64,000 nt of DNA from Limosilactobacillus caviae (GCF_014635905.1 NZ_BMDS01000002.1:124001-188000), one strand, 5' to 3'. Counted from the stretch's first letter, positions 1 through 8,669 are shown. Numbers and translations: made by a program. Notes: a model not told the origin generated them from the letters alone.

Positions 1-1979
1 CTAATCGCTTTACTGATGGTTATGGTCCCAATGCCCAAGCTTACCAACGACTGATTAATGATGGAACGCAGCTTTTTATTACTGTGGATAATGGTGTGAG
101 CGGGAAAGATGTTATCGATGAAGTAATGAAAAAAGGTATTGATGTTATCGTCACTGATCATCATGAATTACCTGCTGAATTACCTAATGCAGTAGCAATT
201 GTCCATCCGCGTTATCCCGGCAGTGATTATCCTTTTCCAGACTTGTCCGGCGTAGGAGTAGCATTTAAAGTAGCCTGGGCATTAACTGATGAATTTCCGG
301 TTGAACAGCTTGATTTAGTTGCTATTGGTGAAATTGCAGATGTAGTTAATGTTACAGGTGAAAATCATGCATTAATTACTTATGGTATTCAACAATTACG
401 TCAGGGAATGCGGCCGGGATTAGCAGCTTTAATGAAGCTTGCAGGTATTAATCCGGCTAATCTTACTGACCAGGATATTGGTTTTGGAATTGCACCACGG
501 TTAAATGCCCTTGGGCGAATAGCAGATGCTAATGATGGCGTTAAATTATTAACAAGTTTAGATGAGGATGAATCTCAGCAACTAGCTAAGGAAGTTGATC
601 AAGCTAATAAAGAACGTCAGCAGTTAGTTGCTAAGATTATGGTAGAGGCTGATAAACAGGCGAGCAGCGTTGAGAACCAAAATAAAAAGGTCCTATTAAT
701 TGTTGGTAAAAACTGGCATCAAGGAGTCTTGGGTATTGTAGCAAGCCGCATTATGAATAAAACTGGCAAGCCCACAATTATCGTTTCAATGGATAAACAA
801 AATCCAAGTGTAGTAAAGGGATCTGGGAGAAGTCCTGAAGCTTTTAACTTATTTAAGGCATTAGAAGCTCATCGGGAACTATTTACAACATTTGGCGGTC
901 ATCCTGCAGCATGTGGACTATCATTAACTGAAGACAACATTAGTGCTTTAGAAAGAGCCTTAGAGGATGAAGCAGAGCAACAGGGGTTTGATCAAACTGT
1001 AAAACAGGTTTTACCAATTGCTATGTCAATCAATCCGAATGATATTAATCTGCAATTATATAATGATATTCAACGGATTGCTCCATTTGGTCCTGGGAAT
1101 ATAGAGCCTCTTTTTAGGTTAAATGGTGTTCAAATTGCTGACGTAAAAACGATGGGGCAAGATGGTCAGCATTTAAGGTTTTCGATAATCACTGAAACAG
1201 GTAAGATTACTGTCGTGGCATTTGGTCAGGGAGACTTAGCACCGCTTTTAAGTTCGCCGACTGGGGAAACTAATTTGGCAGTAAAGATTAGTTTGAATGA
1301 ATGGCGAGGAAAACAAAGCATTCAACTAATGCTAGAAGATTTACAGATTAATGGAACAGTAATTGTTGATGAGCGTACAAACAAACTTACACCGCAATTG
1401 TTTACGGCACATGATTATTATATTGTTCAGGAATCTAAACTACGTGAAAACATTGCACCTCATGTTACGCCAGGACATGCATTATCGGTCGAGGAAGCTC
1501 GGCAAACAGACTTTGCAGGTAAAAGGGTTACCTTAGTTGATTGTCCGGTTAGCGAAGAAACATTAAAAGAGATTTTTGAAGCAGATAAGGGAGAACCGGC
1601 AGTCATTCGGTTACTACTCTACCAACGCAAAAGTGCATATTTAGCTGGACTCCCGTCACGGACAGATTTTGCCCAGCTTTATCGATTTATTTATAAACAA
1701 AAACAATTGAATTGGTCTGCTCAGTTACAAGCAATTAGTCGTTATTTAAAAATTAATATTGATCGATTAAATTTTATGATTCAAGTGTTTTCTGAGGCTG
1801 GATTTGTTACAATAAAGAGTGATGTGTTGAGCTTTAATAATTTAGTTGATAAAACTGATTTAACACAAACAAAACGGTATAAAAAACAATTAGCACAGTA
1901 CAAAATTGAACAGCAGTTATTGTTTAATGACACAGCAACTGTTGCCAAATGGTTATTACAATATCTTAATTTAGATTGA
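1..1979 (+). CDS. recJ: Single-stranded-DNA-specific exonuclease RecJ (5' end missing)
   Basis: 5'-3' single-strand DNA exonuclease used in recombinational and mismatch repair. The open frame runs from the window edge (codons in phase with base 3), so the true start lies upstream; the GTG at 84 is internal. The DHH signature is visible (TDHHELP), followed by the DHHA1 part with GVLGIVASR and the GGHPAACG motif, then an OB-like region. A roughly 180-residue C-terminal extension fits the lactobacillar RecJ C-terminal domain. The N-terminal Asp motif of the DHH domain is outside the window. apt follows after 17 bases, so the two are probably cotranscribed, as in many Firmicutes. Confidence 0.95.
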   Translation, partial: NRFTDGYGPNAQAYQRLINDGTQLFITVDNGVSGKDVIDEVMKKGIDVIVTDHHELPAELPNAVAIVHPRYPGSDYPFPDLSGVGVAFKVAWALTDEFPVEQLDLVAIGEIADVVNVTGENHALITYGIQQLRQGMRPGLAALMKLAGINPANLTDQDIGFGIAPRLNALGRIADANDGVKLLTSLDEDESQQLAKEVDQANKERQQLVAKIMVEADKQASSVENQNKKVLLIVGKNWHQGVLGIVASRIMNKTGKPTIIVSMDKQNPSVVKGSGRSPEAFNLFKALEAHRELFTTFGGHPAACGLSLTEDNISALERALEDEAEQQGFDQTVKQVLPIAMSINPNDINLQLYNDIQRIAPFGPGNIEPLFRLNGVQIADVKTMGQDGQHLRFSIITETGKITVVAFGQGDLAPLLSSPTGETNLAVKISLNEWRGKQSIQLMLEDLQINGTVIVDERTNKLTPQLFTAHDYYIVQESKLRENIAPHVTPGHALSVEEARQTDFAGKRVTLVDCPVSEETLKEIFEADKGEPAVIRLLLYQRKSAYLAGLPSRTDFAQLYRFIYKQKQLNWSAQLQAISRYLKINIDRLNFMIQVFSEAGFVTIKSDVLSFNNLVDKTDLTQTKRYKKQLAQYKIEQQLLFNDTATVAKWLLQYLNLD

Positions 1980-1996
1980 AGGAGACTATTTATCTC

Positions 1997-2515
1997 ATGG
2001 CTTTAGACCTTTACAAATATGTAGCTAGTGTTCCGGATTATCCAGAAAAAGGTGTTATTTTCCGTGACATTCTGCCATTGATGGCTGATGGGGCTGCTTT
2101 TAAGCAAGCAACCGACGAATTAGTTGATTATGCTAAAGATAAAAAAGTTGATATGGTAGTAGGACCAGAAGCGCGTGGCTTTATCGTTGGGTGCCCTATT
2201 GCTCGTGAGTTGGGAGTAGGCTTTGCGCCAGCACGAAAAAAGGGAAAACTGCCTCGTAAAGCAATTAGTGCAACTTATAGTTTGGAATACGGAACTGCTA
2301 CTCTTCAAATGGAAGCTGACGCGATTAAACCTGGACAACGTGTTTTAGTTGTAGATGATCTTTTAGCTACTGGTGGAACGATCTCGGCAACTATTGATAT
2401 GGTTGAACAAATGGGCGGCATTGTAGTTGGCTGCGCATTTTTAATCGAATTAAAAGATCTTCATGGTCGTGATAAAATTAAGGATTACGATATGAAAGCA
2501 TTAATGGAATTTTAA
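1997..2515 (+). CDS. apt: Adenine phosphoribosyltransferase
   Basis: Cytosolic purine salvage enzyme: adenine + PRPP gives AMP + pyrophosphate. The protein has 172 residues, the usual family length. It shows the PRPP-binding motif [13 protein letters not shown] and the N-terminal [12 protein letters not shown] typical of Apt. The start is placed at ATG 1997, because AAGGAGA (about 1979-1985) precedes it at normal distance; the longer frame from TTG 1976 would put the ribosome-binding site inside the gene. It lies directly after recJ and is followed by a terminator. Confidence 0.96.
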   Translation: MALDLYKYVASVPDYPEKGVIFRDILPLMADGAAFKQATDELVDYAKDKKVDMVVGPEARGFIVGCPIARELGVGFAPARKKGKLPRKAISATYSLEYGTATLQMEADAIKPGQRVLVVDDLLATGGTISATIDMVEQMGGIVVGCAFLIELKDLHGRDKIKDYDMKALMEF

Positions 2516-2526
2516 TCAGGAGGAGG

Positions 2527-2555
2527 GGCTGGAAAACTGGCCTTTTTTCTTTTTA
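2527..2555 (+). terminator. Terminator after recJ-apt
   Basis: GGCTGG (2527-2532) can pair with CTGGCC (2537-2542) using two G-U pairs around an AAAA loop, followed by a T-rich run. It is a short and moderate hairpin, but correctly placed 12 bases after the apt stop. Confidence 0.6.
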
Positions 2556-2626
2556 AATTTTAGTTGTATCAATTAGGACATTGCGAGACAATATCAATAT
2601 GTAAATAAAAAGGAGTAAGTTAATTT

Positions 2627-3244
2627 ATGATTTTCCTAGTAATAATGGGTGCACTGTTTTTGATTCTTGGTGGATTTTACCTTGCTAACTCATGGCAACA
2701 ATACCGTGAATGGAAGAGTGGAACCATTATTGTTGTTTTAAGTATTATTGCGATTGTTTATGGTGCAATCAACCTACCTTATTTCCACCACAATAATTCT
2801 ACGGCAACTAATCAAAGTAGTTCGTCTTCCCGTGTTGCGCAGTCAAATAGTTTTTCTTCTTTCTCTAATGGCTTTGCTCTTGGTAACTCAAGTGCTAATG
2901 AAGCCCAACAAGAAAATAAAACGATGGCTGTTTTGCGGCAAATGCAAAAGGGATATTCGAAACTTGGGACTGTTGACTATAATGAAGATAGCAAAACTTT
3001 CCAAATTACCCCGACAGATGATAATACAGTTGAGGCATTAAAGGCATTAGCACAGGATCCTAGTCAAGCTGAGCAAATGGGATGGCCCAACTTAACCAAA
3101 TCAATTAAAAGCAATTCAGGTCAAGTTTCAAAAGCATTAGGGGATGGTTATTCAATAAGCATTATGAACCCTGGTGACTCAAGTAAGGCGCTATATACTG
3201 CTAAAGATGGAAAAACAACCTATGATATTGCAGAGCAAAACTAA
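2627..3244 (+). CDS. Membrane-anchored protein of unknown function
   Basis: I do not recognise a family. The 205-residue product has two N-terminal hydrophobic segments (about residues 1-20 and 33-52, the second being GTIIVVLSIIAIVYGAI). A Ser/Asn-rich, low-complexity linker (about 58-95) follows, then a hydrophilic C-terminal domain of about 105 residues. This layout suggests an exported domain tethered by a flexible linker, though topology is inferred. There is no lipobox Cys. AAAAAGGAG lies about 10 bases before ATG 2627. It is a single-gene unit between the apt terminator and its own terminator; a weak promoter may lie around 2565-2600. Confidence 0.75.
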   Translation: MIFLVIMGALFLILGGFYLANSWQQYREWKSGTIIVVLSIIAIVYGAINLPYFHHNNSTATNQSSSSSRVAQSNSFSSFSNGFALGNSSANEAQQENKTMAVLRQMQKGYSKLGTVDYNEDSKTFQITPTDDNTVEALKALAQDPSQAEQMGWPNLTKSIKSNSGQVSKALGDGYSISIMNPGDSSKALYTAKDGKTTYDIAEQN

Positions 3245-3252
3245 TTCAACGA

Positions 3253-3285
3253 CAGCTAACCAATACAAGTTAGCTGCCTTTTTTA
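3253..3285 (+). terminator. Terminator after the 2627-3244 gene
   Basis: Perfect 8-bp stem CAGCTAAC (3253-3260) / GTTAGCTG (3269-3276), followed by CC and six T. Confidence 0.88.
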
Positions 3286-3301
3286 TTATGAGTGCAAATT
3301 T

Positions 3302-3354
3302 AAAAATAAAAAATGCTGATATATCAATGTTTTAACAACTATTGAATATCAGCA
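3302..3354 (-). terminator. Terminator of the tRNA-Ser gene
   Basis: Read on the minus strand, TGCTGATAT (plus 3346-3354) pairs with ATATCAGCA (plus 3314-3322), with further pairing inside. A run of T with one A follows. It begins 14 bases beyond the 3' end of the tRNA. Confidence 0.85.
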
Positions 3355-3368
3355 AGACTTTTCAAAAA

Positions 3369-3455
3369 GGAGACAAGGGGATTTGAACCCCTGCACGCTT
3401 TTACACGCCTAACGGTTTTCGAAACCGTCCTCTTCAGCCACTTGAGTATGTCTCC
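3369..3455 (-). tRNA. tRNA-Ser, anticodon CGA
   Basis: Class II tRNA of 87 bases without a discriminator or encoded CCA. On the minus strand the acceptor arms GGAGACA and TGTCTCC pair fully. The anticodon stem ACGGT/ACCGT encloses TTCGAAA, giving anticodon CGA (reads UCG). A long variable arm pairs GCGTG with CGTGC using two G-U pairs, and the T arm is AGGGG-TTCAAAT-CCCCT. The next 3' base (discriminator position 73) reads U, where bacterial tRNA-Ser normally has G. A terminator follows. UCG codons can probably also be read by a UGA-anticodon tRNA elsewhere. Confidence 0.95.
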
Positions 3456-3554
3456 ATATTTATTAACTTTATTATTGTAACAAAAAAATAATAAAGCGTA
3501 AAGGAATTATTAGATAGTGGTAAAAATAGGAAGCCTAGTTTTGCAGAAACGATT

Positions 3555-3589
3555 TTGAACTGATATGATATCTTAATGTATGATATAAC
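3555..3589 (+). promoter_or_regulatory. Candidate promoter of the RNase H gene
   Basis: TTGAAC (3555-3560), 18-base spacer, TATGAT (3579-3584). An overlapping extended -10 (TGA-TATAAC, 3581-3589) is an alternative. The start codon lies about 30 bases further on. Confidence 0.5.
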
Positions 3590-3616
3590 GTTTTACAAGT
3601 TTAATAGGGGATTTTT

Positions 3617-4288
3617 ATGGCAAAGAAATATTATGCAGTGAAAAAAGGACGGCAACCGGGAATTTATCAAAGCTGGGCAGAATGCCAAAGACAGGTTAAC
3701 GGATATCCTAATGCTAAGTTTAAAGGATTCGCAACGATTATAGGTGCTAAGCAGTGGTTAAATGCACAAGAGAAAACTGTGATGCCAATTCAAAAAAGTA
3801 TAAATGCTTCTGATGCTATCTACATTTATACTGATGGTGGTTCACGCAACCATGGAAATAAATTAGGTCAACACGTTAAAAGTGATGATAAGGCAGCTTG
3901 GGCATACTTAATTCAGACTAACGATAAAAATTATACAGGTACTGATGGTGAGCTGGGCGCAACAAATAATAAGATGGAAATAACAGCGTTGGTCTATGCG
4001 TTAAAGAAGTTAATAACACTTAATTTACAAAACAAAAAAATTATTGCAATTTTAGATTCACACTATGTTCTTGACCCGATTGTTCAAGGGTGGTTAACTA
4101 ACTGGCAGCGTTGTGGATGGGTAACCACTAGTGGTAAGCCAGTGGCAAACCAAATGCTGTGGAAAGAGATAGCTCACCTTCTGCCTCGATTTACTGATCT
4201 ACATTTTGATTGGACTAAGGGACATTCGACTAATGCTGGAAATAATCAGGTTGATGAATTATTAAATCAAACAATGGATAAGTTATAA
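3617..4288 (+). CDS. rnhA: Ribonuclease H with N-terminal hybrid-binding domain
   Basis: Endonuclease that cuts the RNA strand of RNA-DNA hybrids. Residues 1 to about 50 form the small hybrid-binding domain found in eukaryotic-type RNase H1 and viroplasmin (KYYAVKKGRQPGIYQSW, FKGFATIIGAKQWL). The catalytic domain starts near residue 70 with IYTDGGSRNHG (first Asp). Then come NNKMEITAL (Glu), AILDSHYVL (Asp), WTKGHS and VDELLN (last Asp), so the DEDD set is complete. About 20 residues are inserted after the first catalytic Asp. Spacing to mvaS is 36 bases and I see no terminator between them. Confidence 0.93.
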   Translation: MAKKYYAVKKGRQPGIYQSWAECQRQVNGYPNAKFKGFATIIGAKQWLNAQEKTVMPIQKSINASDAIYIYTDGGSRNHGNKLGQHVKSDDKAAWAYLIQTNDKNYTGTDGELGATNNKMEITALVYALKKLITLNLQNKKIIAILDSHYVLDPIVQGWLTNWQRCGWVTTSGKPVANQMLWKEIAHLLPRFTDLHFDWTKGHSTNAGNNQVDELLNQTMDKL

Positions 4289-4324
4289 TATTAAATAAAT
4301 AATCTTAGTAAAAGGATGAGAGAA

Positions 4325-5485
4325 ATGAGAATTGGTATTGATAGAATGGCATTTGCAACGACAAATGAATATGTAGACCTTGTTGAATTAGCAAAGGAGA
4401 GGGGTGTAGATCCTAATAAATTTACGATTGGGATTGGTCAAGATCAGCAAGCCGTTGTGCCACCAACGCAGGATATTGTTACTTTAGGTGCGGCAGCTGC
4501 GCAGAAATTACTAACCCCTGACTTGGCTAAAAATATCTCAACGGTAATTGTTGCTACAGAATCCGGAATTGACAATTCTAAAGCAAGTGCTATTTATATT
4601 AAGCGATTACTGGGGCTTAATGATTTCACGCGAACAGTAGAAATGAAAGAAGCATGTTATTCGGCAACAGCCGGTATGCAATTTGCCAAGGGATTAGTAG
4701 CACTCAATCCTCAAGAAACCGTTCTTGTGATCGCAGCTGATATTGCGCGCTATGGGTTAAATACTCCTGGGGAAGTTACACAAGGCGCTGGGGCAGTAGC
4801 AATGTTAATTTCTTCTAATCCTCACCTTTTATCGCTAGAGGATACAACCGTCGCTTATAGTCAGGATATTATGGATTTCTGGCGGCCCCTGTATGCAACA
4901 GAAGCATTAGTTGACGGAAAATACTCAACAAATGTTTATATCGATTTCTTCTTGCGGACATTTAACCGTTACCAGCAATTAACCGGACGCGGACTTGAAG
5001 ATTTTGTAGCACTTACGTTTCATATGCCGTTTACTAAAATGGGTAAAAAGGGTCTAGAAGGGTTGCTGGGTGATCGAAATGATGAAACAGCAAATCATTT
5101 GCGAGACGAATTAACAGCTAGCCAACTTTTTTCGCGGAAAGTTGGTAACCTGTATACAGGATCCTTATATTTATCGCTGATGTCGCTTCTTCAAAATAGT
5201 AAAGATCTAACAGCAGGTAGCCGGATCGGACTGTTCAGTTATGGTTCTGGTGCTGAAGGGGAATTTTACACTGGAATTTTAGAAGAGGGGTATCAGAAAT
5301 ATATGAATGATGTTGCGCAAGAATTAGCAAATCGTCAGCAAGTGTCGGTAGCCCAGTATGAAAAAATGTTTAATAGCCAGCTAGGAATGAATGATAAAGA
5401 TATTGAATTTGATGACGCCAATGATCATTCAACTTTTATCTTGAAAGGGCAGAAAAATCATCAGCGTATTTATCAAATCAAATAA
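4325..5485 (+). CDS. mvaS: Hydroxymethylglutaryl-CoA synthase
   Basis: Condenses acetyl-CoA and acetoacetyl-CoA to HMG-CoA, the first committed step of the mevalonate route to isoprenoids, which lactobacilli use instead of the MEP pathway. The acyl-accepting Cys is C111 (EMKEACYSAT), the general base is near E79 (VVATES) and the active-site His lies in TFHMPF. The protein has 386 residues, normal for bacterial MvaS. ATG 4325 is preferred over ATG 4316, because the only Shine-Dalgarno (AAAGGA, 4311-4316) would abut the latter. uppS and cdsA further on consume the isoprenoid and lipid products. Confidence 0.95.
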   Translation: MRIGIDRMAFATTNEYVDLVELAKERGVDPNKFTIGIGQDQQAVVPPTQDIVTLGAAAAQKLLTPDLAKNISTVIVATESGIDNSKASAIYIKRLLGLNDFTRTVEMKEACYSATAGMQFAKGLVALNPQETVLVIAADIARYGLNTPGEVTQGAGAVAMLISSNPHLLSLEDTTVAYSQDIMDFWRPLYATEALVDGKYSTNVYIDFFLRTFNRYQQLTGRGLEDFVALTFHMPFTKMGKKGLEGLLGDRNDETANHLRDELTASQLFSRKVGNLYTGSLYLSLMSLLQNSKDLTAGSRIGLFSYGSGAEGEFYTGILEEGYQKYMNDVAQELANRQQVSVAQYEKMFNSQLGMNDKDIEFDDANDHSTFILKGQKNHQRIYQIK

Positions 5486-5497
5486 TATTTTAAACGT

Positions 5498-5539
5498 AAA
5501 AAGCAACTGGAACTTTATGTTATCTCCAGTTGCTTTTTT
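5498..5539. terminator. Bidirectional terminator between mvaS and lexA
   Basis: AAAAAGCAACTGGA (5498-5511) pairs with TCCAGTTGCTTTTT (5525-5538). A and T runs flank both sides, so it can serve both converging genes. Confidence 0.9.
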
Positions 5540-5549
5540 ATAAGTATCT

Positions 5550-6176
5550 CTAAAAGATATGGTCACGGAATAAGCCGACAACTTTGCCTAAGATCTTAAC
5601 ATTATCTAAGAAGATAGGTTCCATAGTGTCGTTTTCTGGCTGTAGACGAAACCGATCTTTTTCCTTGTAAAAGCGTTTGCAGGTTGCTTCATTGTCATCG
5701 TTCATCGCAATAACAATCTCACCGTTTTTGGCTGTAGCCTGTTTACGGACAATAACTTGATCACCGTTAAAGATTCCGGCTTTGATCATACTAGTACCGC
5801 GAATAGTAAGCATGAAAAGGTCATTGTTATCTTGAATGGTAGGAGGTATCGGAAAAAATTCAGTAGCATTTTCAACTGCCAAAATCGGTTGACCAGCTGT
5901 AACTACACCTAGCATTGGAATTTCTTTTTGGGTAGGCTTTACTCCCAAAATATCAAGACCCTTTGGAGTGATTTCCAAGGCTCGTGGTTTAGAAGGGTCC
6001 TTTTGTAAGAAACCTTGTTCAATCAAGCGGGAAATATGTCCGTGAACAGTGGATGTAGAAGATAATCCGACAGCACTACAAATCTCGCGGACAGTCGGTG
6101 GATAGCCGTGATCTTCAACTTGTTTATGGATATAATTTAGTACGGCCATTTGTTTATTTTTCGCTGCCTTTGCCAT
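5550..6176 (-). CDS. lexA: SOS transcriptional repressor LexA
   Basis: Represses DNA-damage genes until RecA-stimulated self-cleavage. The 208-residue protein has an N-terminal winged helix-turn-helix (about 1-70). The cleavage bond is A94-G95 (VVTAGQP). The catalytic dyad is S129 (RGTSM) and K167 (EATCKRF) in the C-terminal peptidase/dimer domain. The start ATG is at plus 6176. An SOS box lies over its promoter, so it is probably autoregulated. It faces away from a DUF896 gene and yneF, the arrangement known around lexA in Bacillus, but the cell-division inhibitor yneA is absent here. Confidence 0.97.
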   Translation of the reverse strand: MAKAAKNKQMAVLNYIHKQVEDHGYPPTVREICSAVGLSSTSTVHGHISRLIEQGFLQKDPSKPRALEITPKGLDILGVKPTQKEIPMLGVVTAGQPILAVENATEFFPIPPTIQDNNDLFMLTIRGTSMIKAGIFNGDQVIVRKQATAKNGEIVIAMNDDNEATCKRFYKEKDRFRLQPENDTMEPIFLDNVKILGKVVGLFRDHIF

Positions 6177-6206
6177 ATTGACACCTCATTATCATTAATT
6201 GTGTTA

Positions 6207-6246
6207 AGCTTATCATAGATGGACGCATATTTCAAACGTACGTTCG
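6207..6246 (-). promoter_or_regulatory. lexA promoter with SOS box
   Basis: The LexA operator at 6233-6246, CAAACGTACGTTCG, differs at one position from the Gram-positive consensus CGAACRNRYGTTYG. On the minus strand it overlaps a -35 TTGAAA (plus 6230-6235), 17 bases before TAAGCT (plus 6207-6212). The same box lies about 55 bases upstream of the rightward DUF896 gene, whose -10 may be TAAAAT near 6268, so LexA could control both directions. Confidence 0.85.
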
Positions 6247-6303
6247 TGATTTGCATTATTTTTATAAAATAAGTAAAATCAGTCTTGCTAAGGAGATGAT
6301 ATG

Positions 6304-6555
6304 ATGGCTGAATCTAAAGAACAAGAAGAGCTTTTAAAGCGAATCAATGAGCTTGCTCATAAAAATAAAGAAGAAGGTCTAACTGAAGAAGAAACTAAAG
6401 AACGAGAACGCTTACGAAAGGAATATTTAAAGAATTTCCGGGAAGCAATGCGTAGCAACATTGAAATGATGCGAATCTTTGATAAAGAGGGTAAAGAAGT
6501 AACGCCAGAAAAAGTTCGTGAAATCCAACGTAAAAAAGGGCTTCGTGATGATTAA
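6304..6555 (+). CDS. ynzC: DUF896 (YnzC-family) small protein
   Basis: Small, highly charged, helical cytoplasmic protein of 83 residues with the family pattern LLKRINELAHKNKEEGLTEEE near the N terminus. The biochemical role is not established; B. subtilis ynzC lies in the SOS-controlled yneA operon. ATG 6304 is chosen over the in-frame ATG 6301, because AAGGAG (6290-6295) then has an 8-base spacing. It is divergent from lexA across a LexA box, so damage induction is likely. yneF follows after 73 bases. Confidence 0.88.
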   Translation: MAESKEQEELLKRINELAHKNKEEGLTEEETKERERLRKEYLKNFREAMRSNIEMMRIFDKEGKEVTPEKVREIQRKKGLRDD

Positions 6556-6628
6556 AGACAATTTGGCCTTTTCAAAAATTACTCTTTCGTGTAAGATGGA
6601 TAGGTAACGAGCAAAGGAGGAAGTAATT

Positions 6629-6856
6629 GTGGGTATGACGATCATGCTAATGATTCTTGCACTATTAGTCGGTTTAGTTATCGGCTTCTTTGGTGCACGT
6701 AAATACATGGAAAACTACCTCCGCAATAATCCACCGATTTCGGAAGAGATGCTGCGGACAATGATGCTTCAAATGGGGCAAAAACCATCAAGTCGTAAAT
6801 TACATCAAATGATGCAAGCGATGAAAGCACAAGCAAAAAAATCAAATCGTAAATAA
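6629..6856 (+). CDS. yneF: YneF-family (UPF0154) membrane protein
   Basis: 75-residue protein with one N-terminal membrane helix (about residues 4-22, [19 protein letters not shown]). The conserved UPF0154 core [20 protein letters not shown] and a basic tail (QAKKSNRK) follow. Its function is unknown in the family. It starts with GTG 6629, 8 bases after AAAGGAGG (6613-6620). It follows the DUF896 gene, preserving the lexA-ynzC-yneF neighbourhood. Confidence 0.9.
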   Translation: MGMTIMLMILALLVGLVIGFFGARKYMENYLRNNPPISEEMLRTMMLQMGQKPSSRKLHQMMQAMKAQAKKSNRK

Positions 6857-6859
6857 TAT

Positions 6860-6892
6860 AAAAGGATGTGATTTTTATCACATCCTTTTATT
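6860..6892. terminator. Bidirectional terminator between yneF and plsC
   Basis: Perfect 13-bp stem AAAAGGATGTGAT (6860-6872) / ATCACATCCTTTT (6877-6889) with a four-T loop. It serves both convergent genes. Confidence 0.93.
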
Positions 6893-6899
6893 TAGCGAA

Positions 6900-7538
6900 T
6901 TAAAATTCATCGTCTTTAGGTTTAGGTGGGACAATATATTTGTATTCGGGATTAATCTGCTTATCGAGCTTGTCAAAGGCGTCTTGCATTTGTTTTTCCA
7001 AAGCAGCCTGTACCTCAGGAGTAAGTCGCTGCTTACGGTCAATGTAAATTGGGTCGCCGAATGCAATGTGCCGTGGCTTGCGAGTAAACAATTGGCTAAA
7101 CTTTAATGGCCCTTGGTAAACGGCGGGAACTAAAGGGACATTAGCCATTTTTGCAATAACAGTCGCGCCTCCTTTTAGTTTCGATGAATAACGTGATCCG
7201 CTCGGGAAAATAATTGTTGATAGATCTGTTTTCTTTAAAATAGTAACTGGTTTTTTGATTGCAGAAGGGCCTGGATTCTTTCGATCAACCGGATAAGCAT
7301 TAAGCGCTTTTAAGAACCGACTAGCAAACGGATTTTTAAAGAGCTCTTTTTTAGCCATAAAACTGAATTTTTTAGGCCAAACAGCAAGAGCTAGGAGTAC
7401 AGGGTCCATCCATGTACGGTGAGGAGCAATAATAATATAATTGCCATCTGGGATTTTTTCCCGATTATATATTTGGGGACGACCGTTAATCAATGTTAAA
7501 AATGGATTAACGATTTTTACAAGGAAAGTGTAGAGCAT
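6900..7538 (-). CDS. plsC: 1-acyl-glycerol-3-phosphate acyltransferase (PlsC family)
   Basis: Transfers an acyl group to lysophosphatidate to make phosphatidate at the membrane. The catalytic HX4D motif is present (PHRTWMD, about residues 40-45). The third block reads FPSGSR where many homologues have FPEGTR, a variant also found in some Firmicutes members. No long hydrophobic anchor is obvious beyond the first 20 residues (FLVKIVNPFLTLI). The 212-residue length is typical. ATG at plus 7538 follows GGAAG. It is a monocistronic unit ending in a terminator shared with yneF. Confidence 0.88.
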   Translation of the reverse strand: MLYTFLVKIVNPFLTLINGRPQIYNREKIPDGNYIIIAPHRTWMDPVLLALAVWPKKFSFMAKKELFKNPFASRFLKALNAYPVDRKNPGPSAIKKPVTILKKTDLSTIIFPSGSRYSSKLKGGATVIAKMANVPLVPAVYQGPLKFSQLFTRKPRHIAFGDPIYIDRKQRLTPEVQAALEKQMQDAFDKLDKQINPEYKYIVPPKPKDDEF

Positions 7539-7570
7539 GTTAATCTTCCAATCTATAACAAAATAAAGTT

Positions 7571-7591
7571 TTCGTTCATCAGTATGACGAA
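7571..7591. repeat. Imperfect inverted repeat between plsC and the methyltransferase gene
   Basis: TTCGTtCAT, a four-base spacer, then ATGACGAA: an 8-bp inverted repeat with one extra base, midway between divergent genes. It could be an operator; no family is suggested by the sequence. Confidence 0.35.
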
Positions 7592-7632
7592 AAAAAGCTA
7601 ATCTTGCAAGTATAAAAATAATGGAGAAAAGA

Positions 7633-8388
7633 ATGGAAAATAAAAGAATCTTAAAAAAAGATGAAAGAATTGATCAATTATATAGTCAAGATGTACGAAT
7701 AATACAAAACCCTCATTATTTTGCTTTTTCACTGGACGCAGTATTATTAGCTGATTTTGTTCGCGTGAATCATCGGCAAAAAATAAAAATTGTTGATCTA
7801 TGTGCTGGCAATGGTGCAATTGGTCTTTTCCTTCATGATAAATTAGGGGGAACCTTTACAGAAGTGGAATTGCAACCCAAAATTGCTGATATGGCAAGCC
7901 GTTCAATCGCATTAAATAACTTACAAGATCGTTACACAGTTGTTAATGATGACATTGCTAATATTAATAAATACGTTCCAAAAGATTCAGTTGATATTGT
8001 TCTCTGTAACCCTCCCTATTTTCCGGTTACAGCTCAAAGTCAAAAAAATCCTAATAAAGCTTTGGCAATTGCGCGTCATGAAATAGCTACTAATTTAACA
8101 ACGGTTATTCAAAAGATGAGCGGGTTATTAAAGATGAACGGACATGGCTATCTTGTTCACCGTCCGGATCGATTGGGCGAAATTCTTCAAGTTTGTCAGA
8201 AAAATCGATTGGCGCCTAAAAGAGTACAATTTATTTATCCTAAACCGGATCGAGATGCTAATATTTTATTGCTTGAGCTGATTAAAGATGGGAAGCCAGG
8301 AGGAATGAAAATTGTTCCGCCATTAATCGTTCATGAAAGTGATGGTAGTTATACCGCTGCGGTTCGGGAGCTATTATATGGCAAGTGA
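7633..8388 (+). CDS. N6-adenine RNA methyltransferase (TrmN6/YabB family)
   Basis: Class I SAM-dependent methyltransferase; the family modifies adenine 37 of tRNA1(Val) in E. coli, and B. subtilis YabB is the close relative. The SAM site is VDLCAGNGAIGLFL (about residue 57). The catalytic NPPY is in LCNPPYFP (about residue 124), and the N-terminal FSLDAVLLADF is family-typical. ATG 7633 is chosen, because GGAG (7623-7626) lies 6 bases ahead; the upstream in-frame ATG 7621 lacks a site. The 3' end overlaps the GIY-YIG gene by 11 bases, the yabB-yazA pairing known in Bacillus. Confidence 0.88.
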   Translation: MENKRILKKDERIDQLYSQDVRIIQNPHYFAFSLDAVLLADFVRVNHRQKIKIVDLCAGNGAIGLFLHDKLGGTFTEVELQPKIADMASRSIALNNLQDRYTVVNDDIANINKYVPKDSVDIVLCNPPYFPVTAQSQKNPNKALAIARHEIATNLTTVIQKMSGLLKMNGHGYLVHRPDRLGEILQVCQKNRLAPKRVQFIYPKPDRDANILLLELIKDGKPGGMKIVPPLIVHESDGSYTAAVRELLYGK

Positions 8389-8668
8389 GAATTACTATAT
8401 TTACGTCCTTTACTGTGCTGATGATACCCTTTACTGTGGGTTTACTAACAATGTTGAGCGCCGTGTTCATACACACCAAGTTTATCAGGGAGCAAAGTAT
8501 ACGCGTGTTAAGAAACGGCATCCGCTAAAACTTATTTATTCAGAGGAATTCACATCAAAGCATGATGCTTTAAGTGCCGAATACCATTTCAAGCATCAAA
8601 CGCGACGCCAAAAAGAAAATTACTTAAAAGAACATGGCGTTAATTTATTAAATTTACGGAGGAATTGA
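8378..8668 (+). CDS. yazA: GIY-YIG nuclease-domain protein (YazA/UPF0213 family)
   Basis: 96-residue single-domain GIY-YIG protein. The first motif is YIYVLYCADDTLYCGFT near the N terminus, followed by the conserved Arg (NNVERRVHTH) and Glu (LSAEYHFK). The family is related to UvrC and SLX1 nucleases; the physiological substrate is not established. ATG 8378 lies 7 bases after CGGGAG, inside the end of the methyltransferase gene, suggesting translational coupling. D-ldh begins one base after its stop codon. Confidence 0.9.
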   Translation: MASENYYIYVLYCADDTLYCGFTNNVERRVHTHQVYQGAKYTRVKKRHPLKLIYSEEFTSKHDALSAEYHFKHQTRRQKENYLKEHGVNLLNLRRN

Positions 8669-8669
8669 T

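Noticed and set aside
84-1979. recJ starting at GTG 84
   Set aside because: The open frame continues to the window edge with RecJ-like sequence upstream, so 84 is internal.
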